A program made the position numbers and the translations under genes. Below are positions 45,537 to 56,929 of a stretch of 64,000 bases of DNA, in pieces. The notes under the pieces are model-generated. The model was given only the letters and a program-made list of their open reading frames with translations, had not been told where the DNA came from and did no database searches. How positions within the stretch are numbered: position 1 is the first letter of the stretch; each line of letters starts with the position of its first letter. Origin of the DNA: Massospora cicadina. Lineage: Eukaryota; Entomophthoromycota; Entomophthoromycetes; Entomophthorales; Entomophthoraceae. The stretch spans positions 62,001 through 126,000 of the forward strand of contig JAKSZP010009263.1 of the NCBI GenBank assembly GCA_022478985.1, read 5' to 3'.

Positions 45537-46316
45537 TTATTAGTTAATGACTATCTTCCATAGTGGGTTGAGGCTGTTGCTATTCTGGACTAAACTGATA
45601 AAGCCACTGCCACATTTTTACATTGGCATATCCTTCCCTTACATGGCTGTCCCCAAATTCTCCTCTATGATAAAGGAAAGGTTTTTACTTCCAAAATTGT
45701 CAAGATATTAGCTACTTCTATGGGATAACAACTTTTTTTCTTCTCCTTTTAACCTTTCTACAAATGGTACTGTAAATAAGCTTAAAAATCTTATTTTTGT
45801 TTTAGAAAATGGCCACTTCAGATCCTCTATATGGGATCTATAATTGCCTAGTGTACTCATGGTGTACCATATAAGTTATCATCAAATACTGAAGATGTCA
45901 TTTTTTAGCCTTACATGGTCGAAAAGCTGGAATACCCATCCTATTAGATAAAGATATCTTATCTGCTAATATGGAAGACCCAGACAAAGCTATGAAGAGA
46001 TTAAATCAGCATATCACTCAACTTTAATCATACAATTTGACTAAAATAGCAAAATGGCAACCAAAGAGTACCAAGCTAGCAACAAAACTCAGATTAACTC
46101 TAAACAACTAATAAATTAAAGATTTAGTTCTATATTTCCATAATGGCATTACACCCTGAAGTGGGAAACTTGATCAAATCTGTTAAGTTCCTTTTGTCTT
46201 CACCTATAATAGAGGGAATATTCCAACAAATCTATGACCACTGGGATTACTAATAGCAGAGTACATGGACAATTACTACGGCATTATTATCCCCTCACTA
46301 TTCTCAAATGAGTTAA
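45537..46316 (+). pseudogene. B integrase core and C-terminus
   Basis: It reads WVEAVA near 45570, LLYDKGKVFTSKIVKILATS near 45660-45720 (second catalytic Asp kept, codon 45669-45671) and FYKWYCK/TNGTVNKL near 45755-45785, where the catalytic Glu is lost. The tail (SGKLDQIC, FTYNRGN near 46160-46215) matches the C tail SGKLSSIWEGLFTIIYKRGN. It ends where the 3' LTR is inferred to start. Confidence 0.7.
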
Positions 46317-48836
46317 TGACAGACATATGGATATTCATCCTTTCTGAGAGAAATATCCGTATGTGAAAAGTTAAAATCATTTTAGTAATTTTATTAAAAA
46401 TTCATAGAGAATTAATAAACTACCCCCAAAGATTTCCCCACTCTAACTTGAATCTAATTATGCCGCATAAGGAGAAAATGACCCTTCTTATAGACCATAA
46501 GGGCGTTTCATAGTATGAAACTAATTTCTCAATCAATCAGAAGCTAGAATCTAGTCAAAGTTATTGAAATAAATTTATATTGAAGCCAACTTATTAGCTG
46601 AGTTAAGTAAAATAATTAAAAAAGAAGATGTCAATTAAGAACTTTAAAAGTCAATAACACTAATTTAAAACATAATAAAATATCTAAAGAGTTTTTATAG
46701 GTCAGAAAATGTATATTAAAATTCTTTACTCTTGATTTAAAATGTGAAAACCCAGATTATGAATGAATTGATTTAATGAAAATCTGAATTGAGATTAAGA
46801 CATTAATGAAATTAAAATCTTTTGTCAGATTCACTTTATTGACACAATAATTAGTAGGTCCAATATCAATAGTTCAAAATCATTGTCAGATCCAGATTCA
46901 TACGACTTTAAAAAAATTGCAACATCAAAAATGAGTGAGGCTCATCTGTATACATTTGTACTTCCCCTATAATCATTTTTAATATCAAATCTACTACATA
47001 GAAAGTATTGCATGTGTCATGAAGCGTGCTGAAAATCATAAGACTGCGCTGCCACTCAGGATGAGTTACCATACACAGCAACAGTCAAAATACCATGATT
47101 AGTCATCCATAATGTTTTATGAAGGGTGCATAGGGAAAATATTAATACAAGCCAGGGAATTCTAGATTTGAATGCTAGCTGTAAACAACCCTGAAAACAT
47201 CATAAATAAATAGATAAATTGGACTTTTATATTTTTATTTAAATAAAAATATGTGAAAAGTAAAAAGTGATTATGGAGTGACAGCAGAACCTGTTGTGGA
47301 CTGCTGACTTATAAGCTCAATATGTGGAGAATAAGGAAAGGGTGCATGAATGCCTGAGAATATCTTCCTGTTAGATAAATGGCAGATCAACACATTGAAT
47401 GGCTACCACTGTATAACCAGACCCAGTACATCCTCCAGATTAGTATCATATTTTTTTCCAATATTTTTGTGGCATGATTCCACCTTGCAAGCCAGTGCTA
47501 ATTTGTTCAATGGCCAACAGTGCGCGCCCAAGGCCAGAGCAGGTGTCAGGCTTCTCTCTAGGCTAGGTGAATCAGTGATATATGATTCCCAAATTTTTAA
47601 TTATTTTCCTCAATTTTTGCTTACCTCTATTATTAATAATCAACTTTTTTTAAGCTTATGGCTAAAAACAACATCATTTAATTGCTGTTTGATACTTATC
47701 TAAAACTTAGGCACAAAAGCATCCTTATTTAGCTATTGATCAATACCTTTTCAGACCTTATGACCAATAAACATAATATTGCTTATTTAATAATGTTTTA
47801 ATGGGCCTAAGACCCTAAATCATTAATAATTTTATATTTTTGAGCACTTAGCGATTTCTCCATTAACCTCAAACTCTCTAAAAATCAAATGTTTGGATAA
47901 AATGCCAATTAGTGCTCCACTGGCTTATAAGAGGGAATAATGCCTAAACCAACTTAATATTTTATTGTTATTAAGCATAAAGTTATTCAGTGTTTAACTC
48001 CTCTATTACTACCTTAAACACCTTATCCACATTATACCTTACTAAATAATGGCTTCCTAATAGCTGAGAATGGAAAATTAAATGTGTTACCATTATTTGA
48101 TCTCAGTCCAGCCTTTAATAATAAGTCCTGATCTACTCAAACTCTGACCCTAGACTTTTCCATCACCTTCTAGATCCCTGAAACTCCTTCAACCTTCATA
48201 TGTGGTATTTGACTATCATTCATCACATTCCTGATTCACTTCTGGTACTTTAAATAGTACCATCTTTTTATTTAATTTATTCTGAATTCTAATCTTTTTA
48301 TATAATTGTATAATTTAATGTTCCTTAAAATATCCCATCAATAGCATTAGCAGTCATGACCCAGGATAATTGCCATATATGCATACCCTTCTGAAGTGAA
48401 AGTGCTATCCATCACCTCTCAGAAGCCATTCCATAACCAAGTACCATACTGAAGGAAGTTAGAATATCCAATAAACCATAGTCTAAACTAAGCTGTCTAA
48501 CTCAGGAATCTCCAAGTACACGAATAAATTAGATTCATCTTTCACTTACTAAAAAGCTGAAAGCAGGTAAGGGCGGTACCACTTCAGAAAAGATGGGTTC
48601 AGCATGCCAAACCTGTTAAGGGGTGGGCTCACCTTCACTGGCAGCAAGGAGGGAAGTTGGAGAGCCAATTTTGAGTCTGAGACCAATTTGAACATTCCAA
48701 TTTTGTTCCTTATCACCTCACTCTTTAATAACAAGACTCAATCCTGGGAGATGTCTAATGGCAAGGTGGGGAGCTGCAACATTGCTGTTGGCGATGGCTT
48801 TTGGCCACCACACCTCCTGACACCCCCCTTGAACTT
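46317..48836. other. AT-rich stretch: probable B 3' LTR, then unclassified, then possible G LTR
   Basis: The sequence at 46317 (TGACAGACATATGGATATTC) aligns with the start of the C 3' LTR at 54442, so a B LTR probably begins here. Its end was not found. 47200-48500 is AT-rich; the frame 47350-47703 (117 codons) matches nothing recognised. 48560-48836 is GC-richer and may be the continuation of the G LTR in which C is inserted, but this match is weak. No gene is seen. Confidence 0.4.
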
Positions 48837-49727
48837 TGTCAGATATTTGCCCTCTCAGCTACAAAGAAAGAATGTCACGGGTTTAAACTAGCCAAAAAGG
48901 GGAAATGTCAGGAATTTACAATTTTGCAATGATTCTAAGTATGATTTTAAAAATAATAATGATATTGTCAAAGGGTGGTTAGCTGAGTGGGTAAAACCGC
49001 TTCCACCCCTAGTGCAGGTTTTGAGTTTGAAACCTGTACTGGCTAGAATACTCTTGGTGTGGTATATTTGTCCCAAGGTCAATTCACCTCAAATAATAAT
49101 AATATTATCAACCAAATGACCTTGGTCGATTCTTGGTGGAACCCCTCAAATTGGGGTAACATGATTTTGATAAATTCTAAGGCAACAACCATTAAGTCAA
49201 GAAGTCAGATTTCTCCAACCATGCAGAGGACTCTGGGGCGTCCATTTAATAGAACTCCCCCAGCCACAACCAGGTCCTTTCATACACCTACGTGGGGACC
49301 AACCTCTTTTATAGGCATGGCGGGGTCCCCCAAGGTAAAATAATTTCCGCTAATGGGAATTGGATGAAGCTAATTATAGCATTATCACACGGATAATTAA
49401 TGCCAGCCATTAATTCCCCATCCATCATACAGCCCAGGTGAAGAAAGTGTTATGAGCTTCAATAGGCTAATTTATCATGTTTCCTAATTTGGGTGGTAAC
49501 AAGCCATACTAGACTTACTAGTAAATTCCCTCTGACCTTTGATACTGTTTAAATATGGATTGGTCAGATATTGAGGGGATCACTTTTTCCTTCTTACCCT
49601 GAATTACTTATAAAAAATCTTATAAAAACTCAAGTTTTTTATCAGGTTAAATTTATTAAATTGTCAAATCTTTTGTGGGATCCATCAGTGTTAACACAAA
49701 CGAGCACAGAAAAGCTGGATTCCTACA
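48837..49727 (+). repeat. C 5' LTR (891 bp)
   Basis: It starts TGTCAGATATTTGCCCTCTC and ends GGATTCCTACA. It aligns with 54442-55188 (TGTTGGACAATTGTCCTCTC start), including CTCAGCTACAAAGAAAG, GGTGGAACCCC and TTTTATAGGC. It is 144 bp longer than the 3' copy because of an extra stretch around 48965-49110. Confidence 0.8.
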
Positions 49728-49730
49728 AAA

Positions 49731-49748
49731 TGGTGCTCACTACAGAGG
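49731..49748 (+). promoter_or_regulatory. C primer-binding site
   Basis: TGGTGCTCACTACAGAGG begins three bases after the LTR end and matches the D motif at 15 straight positions. An ATG overlaps its first bases (49730). Confidence 0.7.
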
Positions 49749-49759
49749 ATCCCTGTACA

Positions 49760-50480
49760 CCAAAAATAGTTGCTCTGAAAAGCAACTAGCAAGCGCTTTG
49801 ACCCGCCTTAAGGAGCTTGAACAGCGCTCTTACAAACTCCCCCTTAAGGACAAGTTCACCCCCGGTGAAGGGATCATAGTTTCGTTCTTATATGCCTATG
49901 AATTAGCCATGAAAGACTCTTTGGATGAGTTGAAGGTCAAACACATCTTCCCTTGCTTGAGTTGTTTGACACAAGAAATGATAGTCCCATACCTGGACAA
50001 TCTGTATACCTGGTCAGAGGTGAAAGAGGCTCTCTTAGCTGAATTTGGTTCACAGCAGAGTCTTAACAGGAGTAAACAGGCCTTTATGCGCCTAATCATG
50101 TATAAGGACGAAACACCTGCTGCTTTTGCAGAGCGATTTACCTTGCTACCCAAAGGTTATTGAAGTCTAACATGTTAACCCTGTATGATGCTATCGCTGC
50201 CATGTTAACTGAGTTAGCTTCTCAACACTCTCTAGCCCAGCATATCATTTTAGTAAAGCGCTAACTAAAAAACATCCAAGACATAAAGGAGGCTTTGTTA
50301 GACGTTTCTGATTTCCATTGCTGTGCAACATAAAAAGAAACTGAGGTGGAATATTTAGTTTTAACAATTGAGGAGTTTTTGCCTGTAGAACAGTTGGGGG
50401 TGAACATACCTGTACCTATCTCCCAGTGAAATCTGCCTCCTCAGTGCGACTCAAAAGAAATATCACTCCTTCTTATGATT
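49760..50480 (+). pseudogene. C gag (shortened)
   Basis: The open frame to 50163 contains KDKFTPGEGIIVSFLYAYEL and TWSEVKEALLAEFGSQQSLN, matching the D gag core (KDKFIPGEGSIASFLYIYEA, TWSEVKKALINTFSLKQALN). The long coiled-coil N-terminus of D is absent: only about 90 bp separates the primer-binding site from the core. After a stop at 50161-50163 the match continues in other frames (AIAAMLTELASQHS-like, EALLDVSDFH). No intact CCHC knuckle was found. Confidence 0.75.
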
Positions 50481-51325
50481 CTGACCCTTGCAAGGTACCA
50501 ATACCATACTCTCGCACAAGCGCCCCCAAGCCTCTGTGCCTTCTCTTCCAGACAAGCTGGTAAATGCGGCCCCTAAGGCTACCCAATCTTCTGTGGCCGT
50601 ATCCCTTACCTTCATCGCGGCCTTGTTCATTGTTGAGATTACCCTTGAGGAGGAATCTGATGGGGTTACGATGACGTTGGTTACTACATATTAGGAGTCC
50701 TTGTGGAAGTAGAAGTGCCTGATCATTTGAACGCTGGAAGAGTAGATGAAACCACCATACCTAGTGAAACACACCTCAGCTAAGTACTAGGGCATCCAAA
50801 AGTTATTGACACTGCCAGCAATGGTGACCAATTCTTATCTGGCTTGATACGCCCTCTTCAGCGGGTGCATCCCATAAAAACCATTATGATAAAAATCCTG
50901 AGACTTCTAAAGAAGCTAACCTCCATCTTCCGGCTCAAGGAGGTCTTAGATTTGTCACTTAACTTTAGAGGAACGCTCACTAAGGTTGAAGTGGTCATTA
51001 AAAAGGTCCAAATACTGGCTATCCTGTACACTGGCTCCCCAGTCAACGTGCTCTCCACTAAGCTTATCAAGAAGATAAAGTTAGCGCCTGACTTGGAGTA
51101 TATGCAAGAATTTGGAACCGCTGGCCTCAACAATACCCGTGCTATTGGGGCATATTTTTCCCTTCTCATTCGAGTTTGGAAGCTAATTTTTTTAGCCCCT
51201 GCCGTGGCTTTAACTAACAACGCGTATTTTTTGCTCATGGGCACTCAATTTATTATTGAGTATGAGGGAATAATCTACCTGAAGCAATGTTACCTCTCGT
51301 TACTCAACTATGAGTCCTGTTAGTT
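50481..51325 (+). pseudogene. C protease
   Basis: It reads DDVGYYILGV and PDHLNAGRVDETTIP near 50670-50760, then an open frame 50844-51323 with LKEVLDLSLNFRGTLTKVEV and ILYTGSPVNVLSTKLIKKIK, where the active-site Asp of DTG is Tyr. EFGTAGLNNTRAIGAYFSLL and TQFIIEYEGIIYLKQCYL follow. It is very close to D in layout. The Tyr change makes it inactive. Confidence 0.8.
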
Positions 51326-52750
51326 TTATCCAATAAAGAATCCAGTAAGCACGAATACTCTTGTCTGGGTGAATATCCCTTTCAGCTATATCTTTGTCTT
51401 ATACCACTTCTTGGCGTAACACAAAGGAATTGCCTGAGTCAGTGGATGCTAGAGAAGGTATCCCTTTTTATGCTGAAGATGAGGTCGTGATTAAGCCTGT
51501 TAACAACAAGTGGTTGACACGAAAGTCATGCTTCAAATCCTGCGCCACTGTTTGTTGCACCTCATTAGTATTGAGGGTGTTAGTACCTTGGAGAATCGGG
51601 TATAGCCTGGCGTTCTTGACCCAGCTTACCAGAGGCCCATTACTTTGCTGTTGGGGAACCTAACCTCAAAGGACATAGCTGTAAAAAAACTCCAGGAGAT
51701 CGGAAGAGGCTTCTTAGTCCCTGTGGAGGACATTGAACAAATTCACTCCATCGGTTCTATAATAATATGGACCTACCAACGGATAACCTGGTCTGTACAT
51801 TACCCAACGTCCATATCTCAGATGAGCTGAGTCCAGATGAGCTGAAAAAAGTTCACATTCTCCTTGACGACTATAGCGATATATTCTCCAAATCAGATAA
51901 TGACTTTGGCCACATGAAAGTCTAGTGCCACTCCATCAATGTAGGTGATTCCCATCCTATTAGGCCTAAACCATGCTGCAAATCAAAGGTGGAAGAACAT
52001 CAAATGAGGACAGAGCTTCAGCAATTACTAGACGTGGGGTTTAGTTCCTTTACAAAGCCCTTGGTCTTCCCCCTCTTGCTGATAAAAAGGAAAACAGAGA
52101 TCATCGGATAGTCATGGACTTTTGCAAGCTAAATAACCACAAAAAAGGATATCTATCCTCTCCCTTGCATTGATGACGCCTTGGCCCAACTCTCTGGCTC
52201 TAACTTCTTTTCTGCCATGGACTTAGCTATCGGCTATTGGCAAATGGATCCTCCCCTGAAGACCAGGAGAAATGTGCTCTCATTTGTAGTGAGGGCCTCT
52301 TCCAATCAACCCAATTACCTAAAGGTTGTGTAACGCGCCTGCAATTTTCCAGCGTGCGGTGGACCATATCATGCAGAACTTGAAGTTAAGTTGCGTCATT
52401 GTCTACCTCAATGACATCACAGTATTTTCTAAAACTAAAACGAACTATTTGATCACCTGAAGGAGGTGTTTAAATGACTATATAAGTCTAATATCAAGTT
52501 AAAGCCCTCAAAGTGTAATTTCTTTAGAAAAGAAACTGGATTTCCTTGGCCATTCCATTCCTCAAAAGGGAATTCAACTAATCCAAGCTAAGGTTGAAGC
52601 AATCTTAAAAATGCCTCCTTCTACAATTTTAAGGGATATTTAAGTATTTCTAGGGATATTGGGATATTACCATCAGTTCATCCCTAAGTTTGCCCAGCTT
52701 AGTGAGCCTCTTGTCCGTCTATTGAGCAAGAACACTCCTTTTCAGTAATT
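51326..52750 (+). pseudogene. C reverse transcriptase
   Basis: The linker includes LLGNLTSKDIAVKKLQEIGR (51645-51705). The RT has MRTELQQLL near 52000, PLLLIKRKTE, GSNFFSAMDLAIGYWQMD near 52195-52250 and GRLCNAPAIFQRAVDHIMQN-like sequence near 52325-52380. The catalytic box reads YLND at 52404-52415: the first Asp is Asn, the second is kept. The palm continues with LGYYHQFIPKFAQLSEPLVR near 52660-52710. Single-base frameshifts are scattered through it. Confidence 0.85.
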
Positions 52751-53310
52751 TGTGGAACAAAAGGCTGTTTTTGAGACGCTGAAGCAACTGCTGCAATAAC
52801 GCCCTGTCCTATGGCACCCAGATTATAATAAACCCTTCATTTTATTCACTGACTCTTCAGACTAGACGTTGGGGCCATCTTAGCCATATTGGATGAAAAT
52901 GGTGTAGATCATCCTGTATCCTATTTTAGTAAGATGCTGTCAAAGGCTGAACGTAACTACAGTGTAACTGAGAAGGAGTGCCTTGCTGTTCTGTTTTCTG
53001 TAAAACATTACCGTTATTTCCTATATGGAACTACCTTCACTGTGGTTACTGACCACGCATCCCTAAAATGGTTATAGAACATGAAAGATACTACTGGCCG
53101 GTTAGCTTGATGAGCCTGAAAGCTCCAGCCTTATGACATGAAGATTGAACACCATGCTGAAACCTGCCATATGAACGTTGATGGGTTAACTCAGCTACCA
53201 GTCCTTCACTTGGATAAGAGTGAAGCGGAGAGGCTAGATAATCTCTTAATGACCCTCAATGACTGGGAAGATGAGGATGAGCCTGTACAGAAAATGTTAT
53301 CCTGATACTC
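52751..53310 (+). pseudogene. C RNase H
   Basis: It reads LFTDSSD near 52850, then an open frame 52889-53077 with GVDHPVSYFSKMLSKAERNY, SVTEKECLAVLFSVKHYRYF and VVTDHASLKWL. A TAG follows where other copies read on. The acidic tail (EAERLDNLLMTLNDWEDEDE) leads to the integrase. Confidence 0.85.
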
Positions 53311-54441
53311 CATAAAACCAAAGTGGAGAATGGGAAGCTTTATAAGCAGGTGGGGACAAAATGGCTGCCTTACCTTCAGCCCTCGGAACGTGTACCTGCT
53401 ATCCTAGAAGCTCACTCCACTCTAGGTCATGGAGGGTTAATAAAACTTATGAGTGGATTAAGGGATGGTTTTATTTATATGGAATGATGGAATCTATCAT
53501 TGATGTCTTGGAAGCCTACCTTACTTGCAAGAATCAATCTGGTTTCAAGACTAGATATCAGTATCAACCAACCACCCCTCAACACCTTCTCACACCATTA
53601 GTCTGGATGTAGTAGGTCCCCTCCCTCAGACTACTAGTGGCAACCGATTTATCCTGGTAGCCATTGATCATTTCACTAAGTGGGTGGAAGCCGTGGCCCT
53701 CCCTGCCCAAACGGCCAAGGCCACAGCCACCTTTTACATCAGAATATTTTCTCTCAACATGGCTGTCCTCATGTACTACTCTGCAATAATGGTAAAAACT
53801 TCACCTCCAGAGTAGTAAAAATCCTGGCCACCTCAATGGGGGCTCAACAACTTTTCTCATCTCCATACAATCCATCTACTAACGCGACTGTGGAGAGAGC
53901 CAATGGAACCTTGGTATCCATCCTACGCAAAATAGCCTCTTTTGATCCACTTCACAGGGATCAATTCTACCAAGTGCACTTATGGCTTACCGGATAAGTT
54001 ATCATAGAATCTTAAAAATGTCCCCATTCCATGTCTTGTATGGGCGGGAACCATAAATACCTGCTCTTTTAAGTTATAGATAGATCTTCTCTAGAGTTGA
54101 GGAACCCGAGAAAGTCATGCGCAGATTAGCTCAGCACATCATCCAACTTCAATCTGAGGCTATAACTAATTTTTCTAAAATGGTGACTAAAGAAGGGCAG
54201 GCTGCTAATGAGCTACGAACCCCCTGACTACATTCCAAGTATCTGATAAGGTATTATACTATCAATTTTGCATCACTCCTAGAAGCGGTAAGCTCAGTTC
54301 AATATGGGAGGGTCTCTTCACCATCATTTATAAAAGAGGTAATGAGTATTCCATAAAATATCTGGCTACTGGGATCACCATCAATTGGGTACATGGCCGC
54401 TTCCTTTGGCCTTAATCCCCCCAACATTCTTAAGGGGGTGA
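53311..54441 (+). pseudogene. C integrase
   Basis: The zinc finger has EAHSTLGHGG near 53410-53435 and a damaged cysteine pair (AYLTCKN, 53514-53535). The core reads SLDVVGPLPQ near 53605, DHFTKWVEAVALPAQ near 53670-53705 and LLCNNGKNFTS near 53780-53805, where Asn replaces the second catalytic Asp. STNATVERANGTLVSIL (53875-53925) keeps the Glu. The C-terminal tail (SGKLSSIWEGLFTIIYKRGN, YLATGITINWVHGRF) ends near 54410, followed by the purine tract and LTR. Confidence 0.85.
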
Positions 54442-55188
54442 TGTTGGACAATTGTCCTCTCAGCTACAAAGAAAGCATTTCTAGGGTTGAAACCAGCCAA
54501 AAAGGGAAATGTCAGCCATTCATGATTTTGTGATGGTTCTAAGTACAGTTTTAATAGTATTAACAATATCATTGACTAAAAGACTTGGCCAATTCTTGGT
54601 GGAACCCCACAAATTGGGGTAACATGATTTTAATAAATTCTAAGGCAATAACCATTAAGTTGAGCATTTGGATTTCTCTGACCATGCAGCGGATCATGGG
54701 GCGTCCATTGAGTAGAACTCCCCCAACCACAACCAGGTCCCTTCATGCACCTATGTGGGGGCCAACCCCTTTTATAGGCGTAGCGGGGTCCCCCAGGGTA
54801 AAATAATTTCTGCTAATGGGGATTGGCTGAAGCCAATTAAAGCATTACCACATGGGTACTTAATGCCAGCTTTTAATTCCTCATCCATCGTACAGCCCAG
54901 GTGAAGCAAGTTTTCTGAGCTTTGATAGGCTACTTTATCATATTTCCTAATTCAGATGGTAACGTGCTGTACTGAAATTACTAGTAAATTCCCTCTGACC
55001 TTTAATACTGTTTATATACGAATTGGTCAGATATTGAGGGGATCGCTTTTTCTTTCTTACGCCACATTACTAATAAAAACTCTTAAAAACCCCAAGTTTT
55101 TTATTAGTTTAAATTTATTAATTTATCAAACCTTTCATGAGATACAGCGGCGTCAGCACCAGCGAGCACATATAAGCTGGATTGTACA
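54442..55188 (+). repeat. C 3' LTR (747 bp)
   Basis: It starts TGTTGGACAATTGTCCTCTC and ends GGATTGTACA. The preceding TTAAGGGGGTGA is the polypurine tract, the same as in D before its 3' LTR. Confidence 0.8.
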
Positions 55189-55387
55189 ATCTTCTTCCAA
55201 TTTCTTGGTGGTGAGAAGAGGGGGAAAGGAACAACCTTCAGGGGGTAAGCTGTCACCGCCTCTTATCAACAACATGAACTAGATTGCCCTAGTTATTAAG
55301 TGAGTGATCATGGTTTTTGTCTTCTTCTTGGTTCTGATGGGATGTTTTTCCCAGTTGAAATGCAGCAATTGCTTTCCAGGACTTACA

Positions 55388-56700
55388 CTATCCTTCTCTT
55401 TTTAGACAGTGCTCTTCTCCACCTGGTACTTTGGCGAGCACAATGTTCTTGTGCGCCTTGGGCAATCTGATGTCCAGGAGAGAGGCAACTTTCTTGGGAG
55501 ACCTAGGAACGTCAGGGTGCGCAGAGTGGAAACCTTTACCGACTCATACCAACTAACACAATCTTTGATACTTACCCAACTGTTTCGTAGTAAGGGATCC
55601 CTTCCAAGGAACCAAATGCTGCACCAAACAGTGAGCTTTCTTTAATGCCAAAAAAGCATCAAATTCACCCTTTTCTGAATTATCCACTAGGACTGGCTCT
55701 GGTATGACTGGTTCTTTCCTACTAAAAGGAACTTGGAAGCGTGTAAGATGGGATGCTGCTTCCAATGAGCAAAGAGGACTCCAGAAGGCCCTTTTTTAAA
55801 TCTTTCTCCACCAAGTGAGGTCAAGAGCATTTGATTGCGAACTTTTGATGGGGAACTTTCACATGCAGGTGGCACATATCCAGCATAAAAAAGAAAACTA
55901 CCTTGAATTCAAGGCGGGAAGGCGTTTGCAATTTACAAACTGCTTTTAATCACTAATTGTTTTAGTCAGGTGTTTCTGACCCAATAATTGTGTACTCTAG
56001 ACTTGTTGCAAATGCTTCTTGGAAAATAGTAATTCTGGGAAAAACAGGCTAATAATGAATGAGGGATTATACCCCAGGGTGGGCTCATAAAGGGGACAGT
56101 CTAGTTAGAAGTGGGCGGCATTAATGACCATAAATTGTGCCAAGGAAAGGTCATTGGCTCAGGTATTTTAAGCGGCAGATGCATATCAGCAAAGATACTT
56201 CCTTAGGATCTGTTTGAACCTCTCCATCTGCCTGTCAGACTGGGGTGGTACGCGATGGAGTGGCATAGCTTGATCTTCAGGATGGCCAGAAGTACAGTCC
56301 AAAAACAACAGGTAGCCTGGGGCCCCAGTCACTTATCATCTACTGAGGTAGGCCGAAGATAAAGAAAACATGTTAACAAAGAGCCTGGCCGTTTCCTCAG
56401 AGGAGATTGCTGACAGGCATGGGATAAAGAAGGAGAATTTGGTAAAGCTGTATACAGCCATCATAATTACTTTGAACGTGTTGGAGCTGGGAAGCTCAAC
56501 AATATATTCAACTGACACTCAATTCTATGTGCCCTCTGCCTGCTTTAGGGGATGAAGAGAACAATTTTTAACTGATCTAACGATTTTACCCCTTGCGCAA
56601 ATCATGCAATTTTTGATCAAATCTGGGATATCCTTAAAAGATACCCAGCCAAATAGATATCCACTTTACCAAAACTAAGGCACTTCTTATTCTCTGGGTG
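55388..56700 (-). pseudogene. G integrase and chromodomain
   Basis: Reading down from 56700: zinc-finger end NCMICARGKIVRSV near 56600, then the core start SVEYIVELPSSNTFKVIMMA and YSFTKFSFFIPCLSAISSEE (56518-56336). A segment with HRVPPQSDRQMERFKQILR follows near 56260-56200. The chromodomain at about 55670-55600 reads AHCLVQHLVPWKGS, then SAHPDVPRSPKKVASLLDIR near 55530-55470, matching E. Many stops and frameshifts are present. Confidence 0.75.
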
Positions 56701-56929
56701 CCCCAACTATGGGAGTTAACGGTGGGAAGCAATTACTTTCTCACAAAATTGAGGGGAACCCAAACTCCTCTCCTTTACAAGATAATCCGCTCATGAAGCA
56801 TAATGTGTTTTCTTGTAGGCCAAAAGTATCAGCTGGTTAAACAGCTCCAGTTCCTTCAAGCCTTATGTCTGGCCATCCAGTGCCCAAGAAATCAAAGGCA
56901 CATTTTGAGCCCAGTCAGCTCCAGAATTT

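Larger units (their letters stand above)
2907..46316 (+). mobile_element. Ty3/gypsy element B, split into ten pieces by nested insertions
   Basis: Pieces of one gag-protease-pol unit appear in the correct order and orientation at 2907-3453, 4041-4674, 6742-6964, 7817-8285, 20526-20752, 22067-22282, 32401-33391, 38683-38922, 44942-45033 and 45537-46316. Each piece matches a successive part of element C (48837-55188). Every gap is filled by a recognisable insertion, most with a duplicated target site. The net length after removing the gaps is about 4.4 kb, close to the equivalent span of C (about 4.5 kb). The 3' LTR probably starts at 46317. B is the oldest element here and the most AT-rich of the gypsy copies. 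Confidence 0.8.
48837..55188 (+). mobile_element. Ty3/gypsy element C (6.35 kb, uninterrupted)
   Basis: It is the only gypsy element here with all its domains and no nested insertion. 5' LTR 48837-49727, primer-binding site, short gag, protease, RT, RNase H, integrase, 3' LTR 54442-55188. The flanks AACTT (48832-48836) and ATCTT (55189-55193) match at four of five bases. It is related to B and D and serves as the template for ordering the pieces of B. Confidence 0.85.

Noticed and set aside
47350..47703. 117-codon open frame as a possible host gene
   Set aside because: No recognisable motif, low-complexity hydrophobic composition, surrounded by AT-rich decayed repeat. Not enough to call a gene.
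48906..54510. C LTRs starting at the TGTCAG motifs (48906 and 54510)
   Set aside because: About 70 bp upstream of both points is also duplicated, and the D 3' LTR starts TGTTGGACAA just as C does at 54442. Starts at 48837 and 54442 explain all of the repeat and give a 4/5 target duplication.
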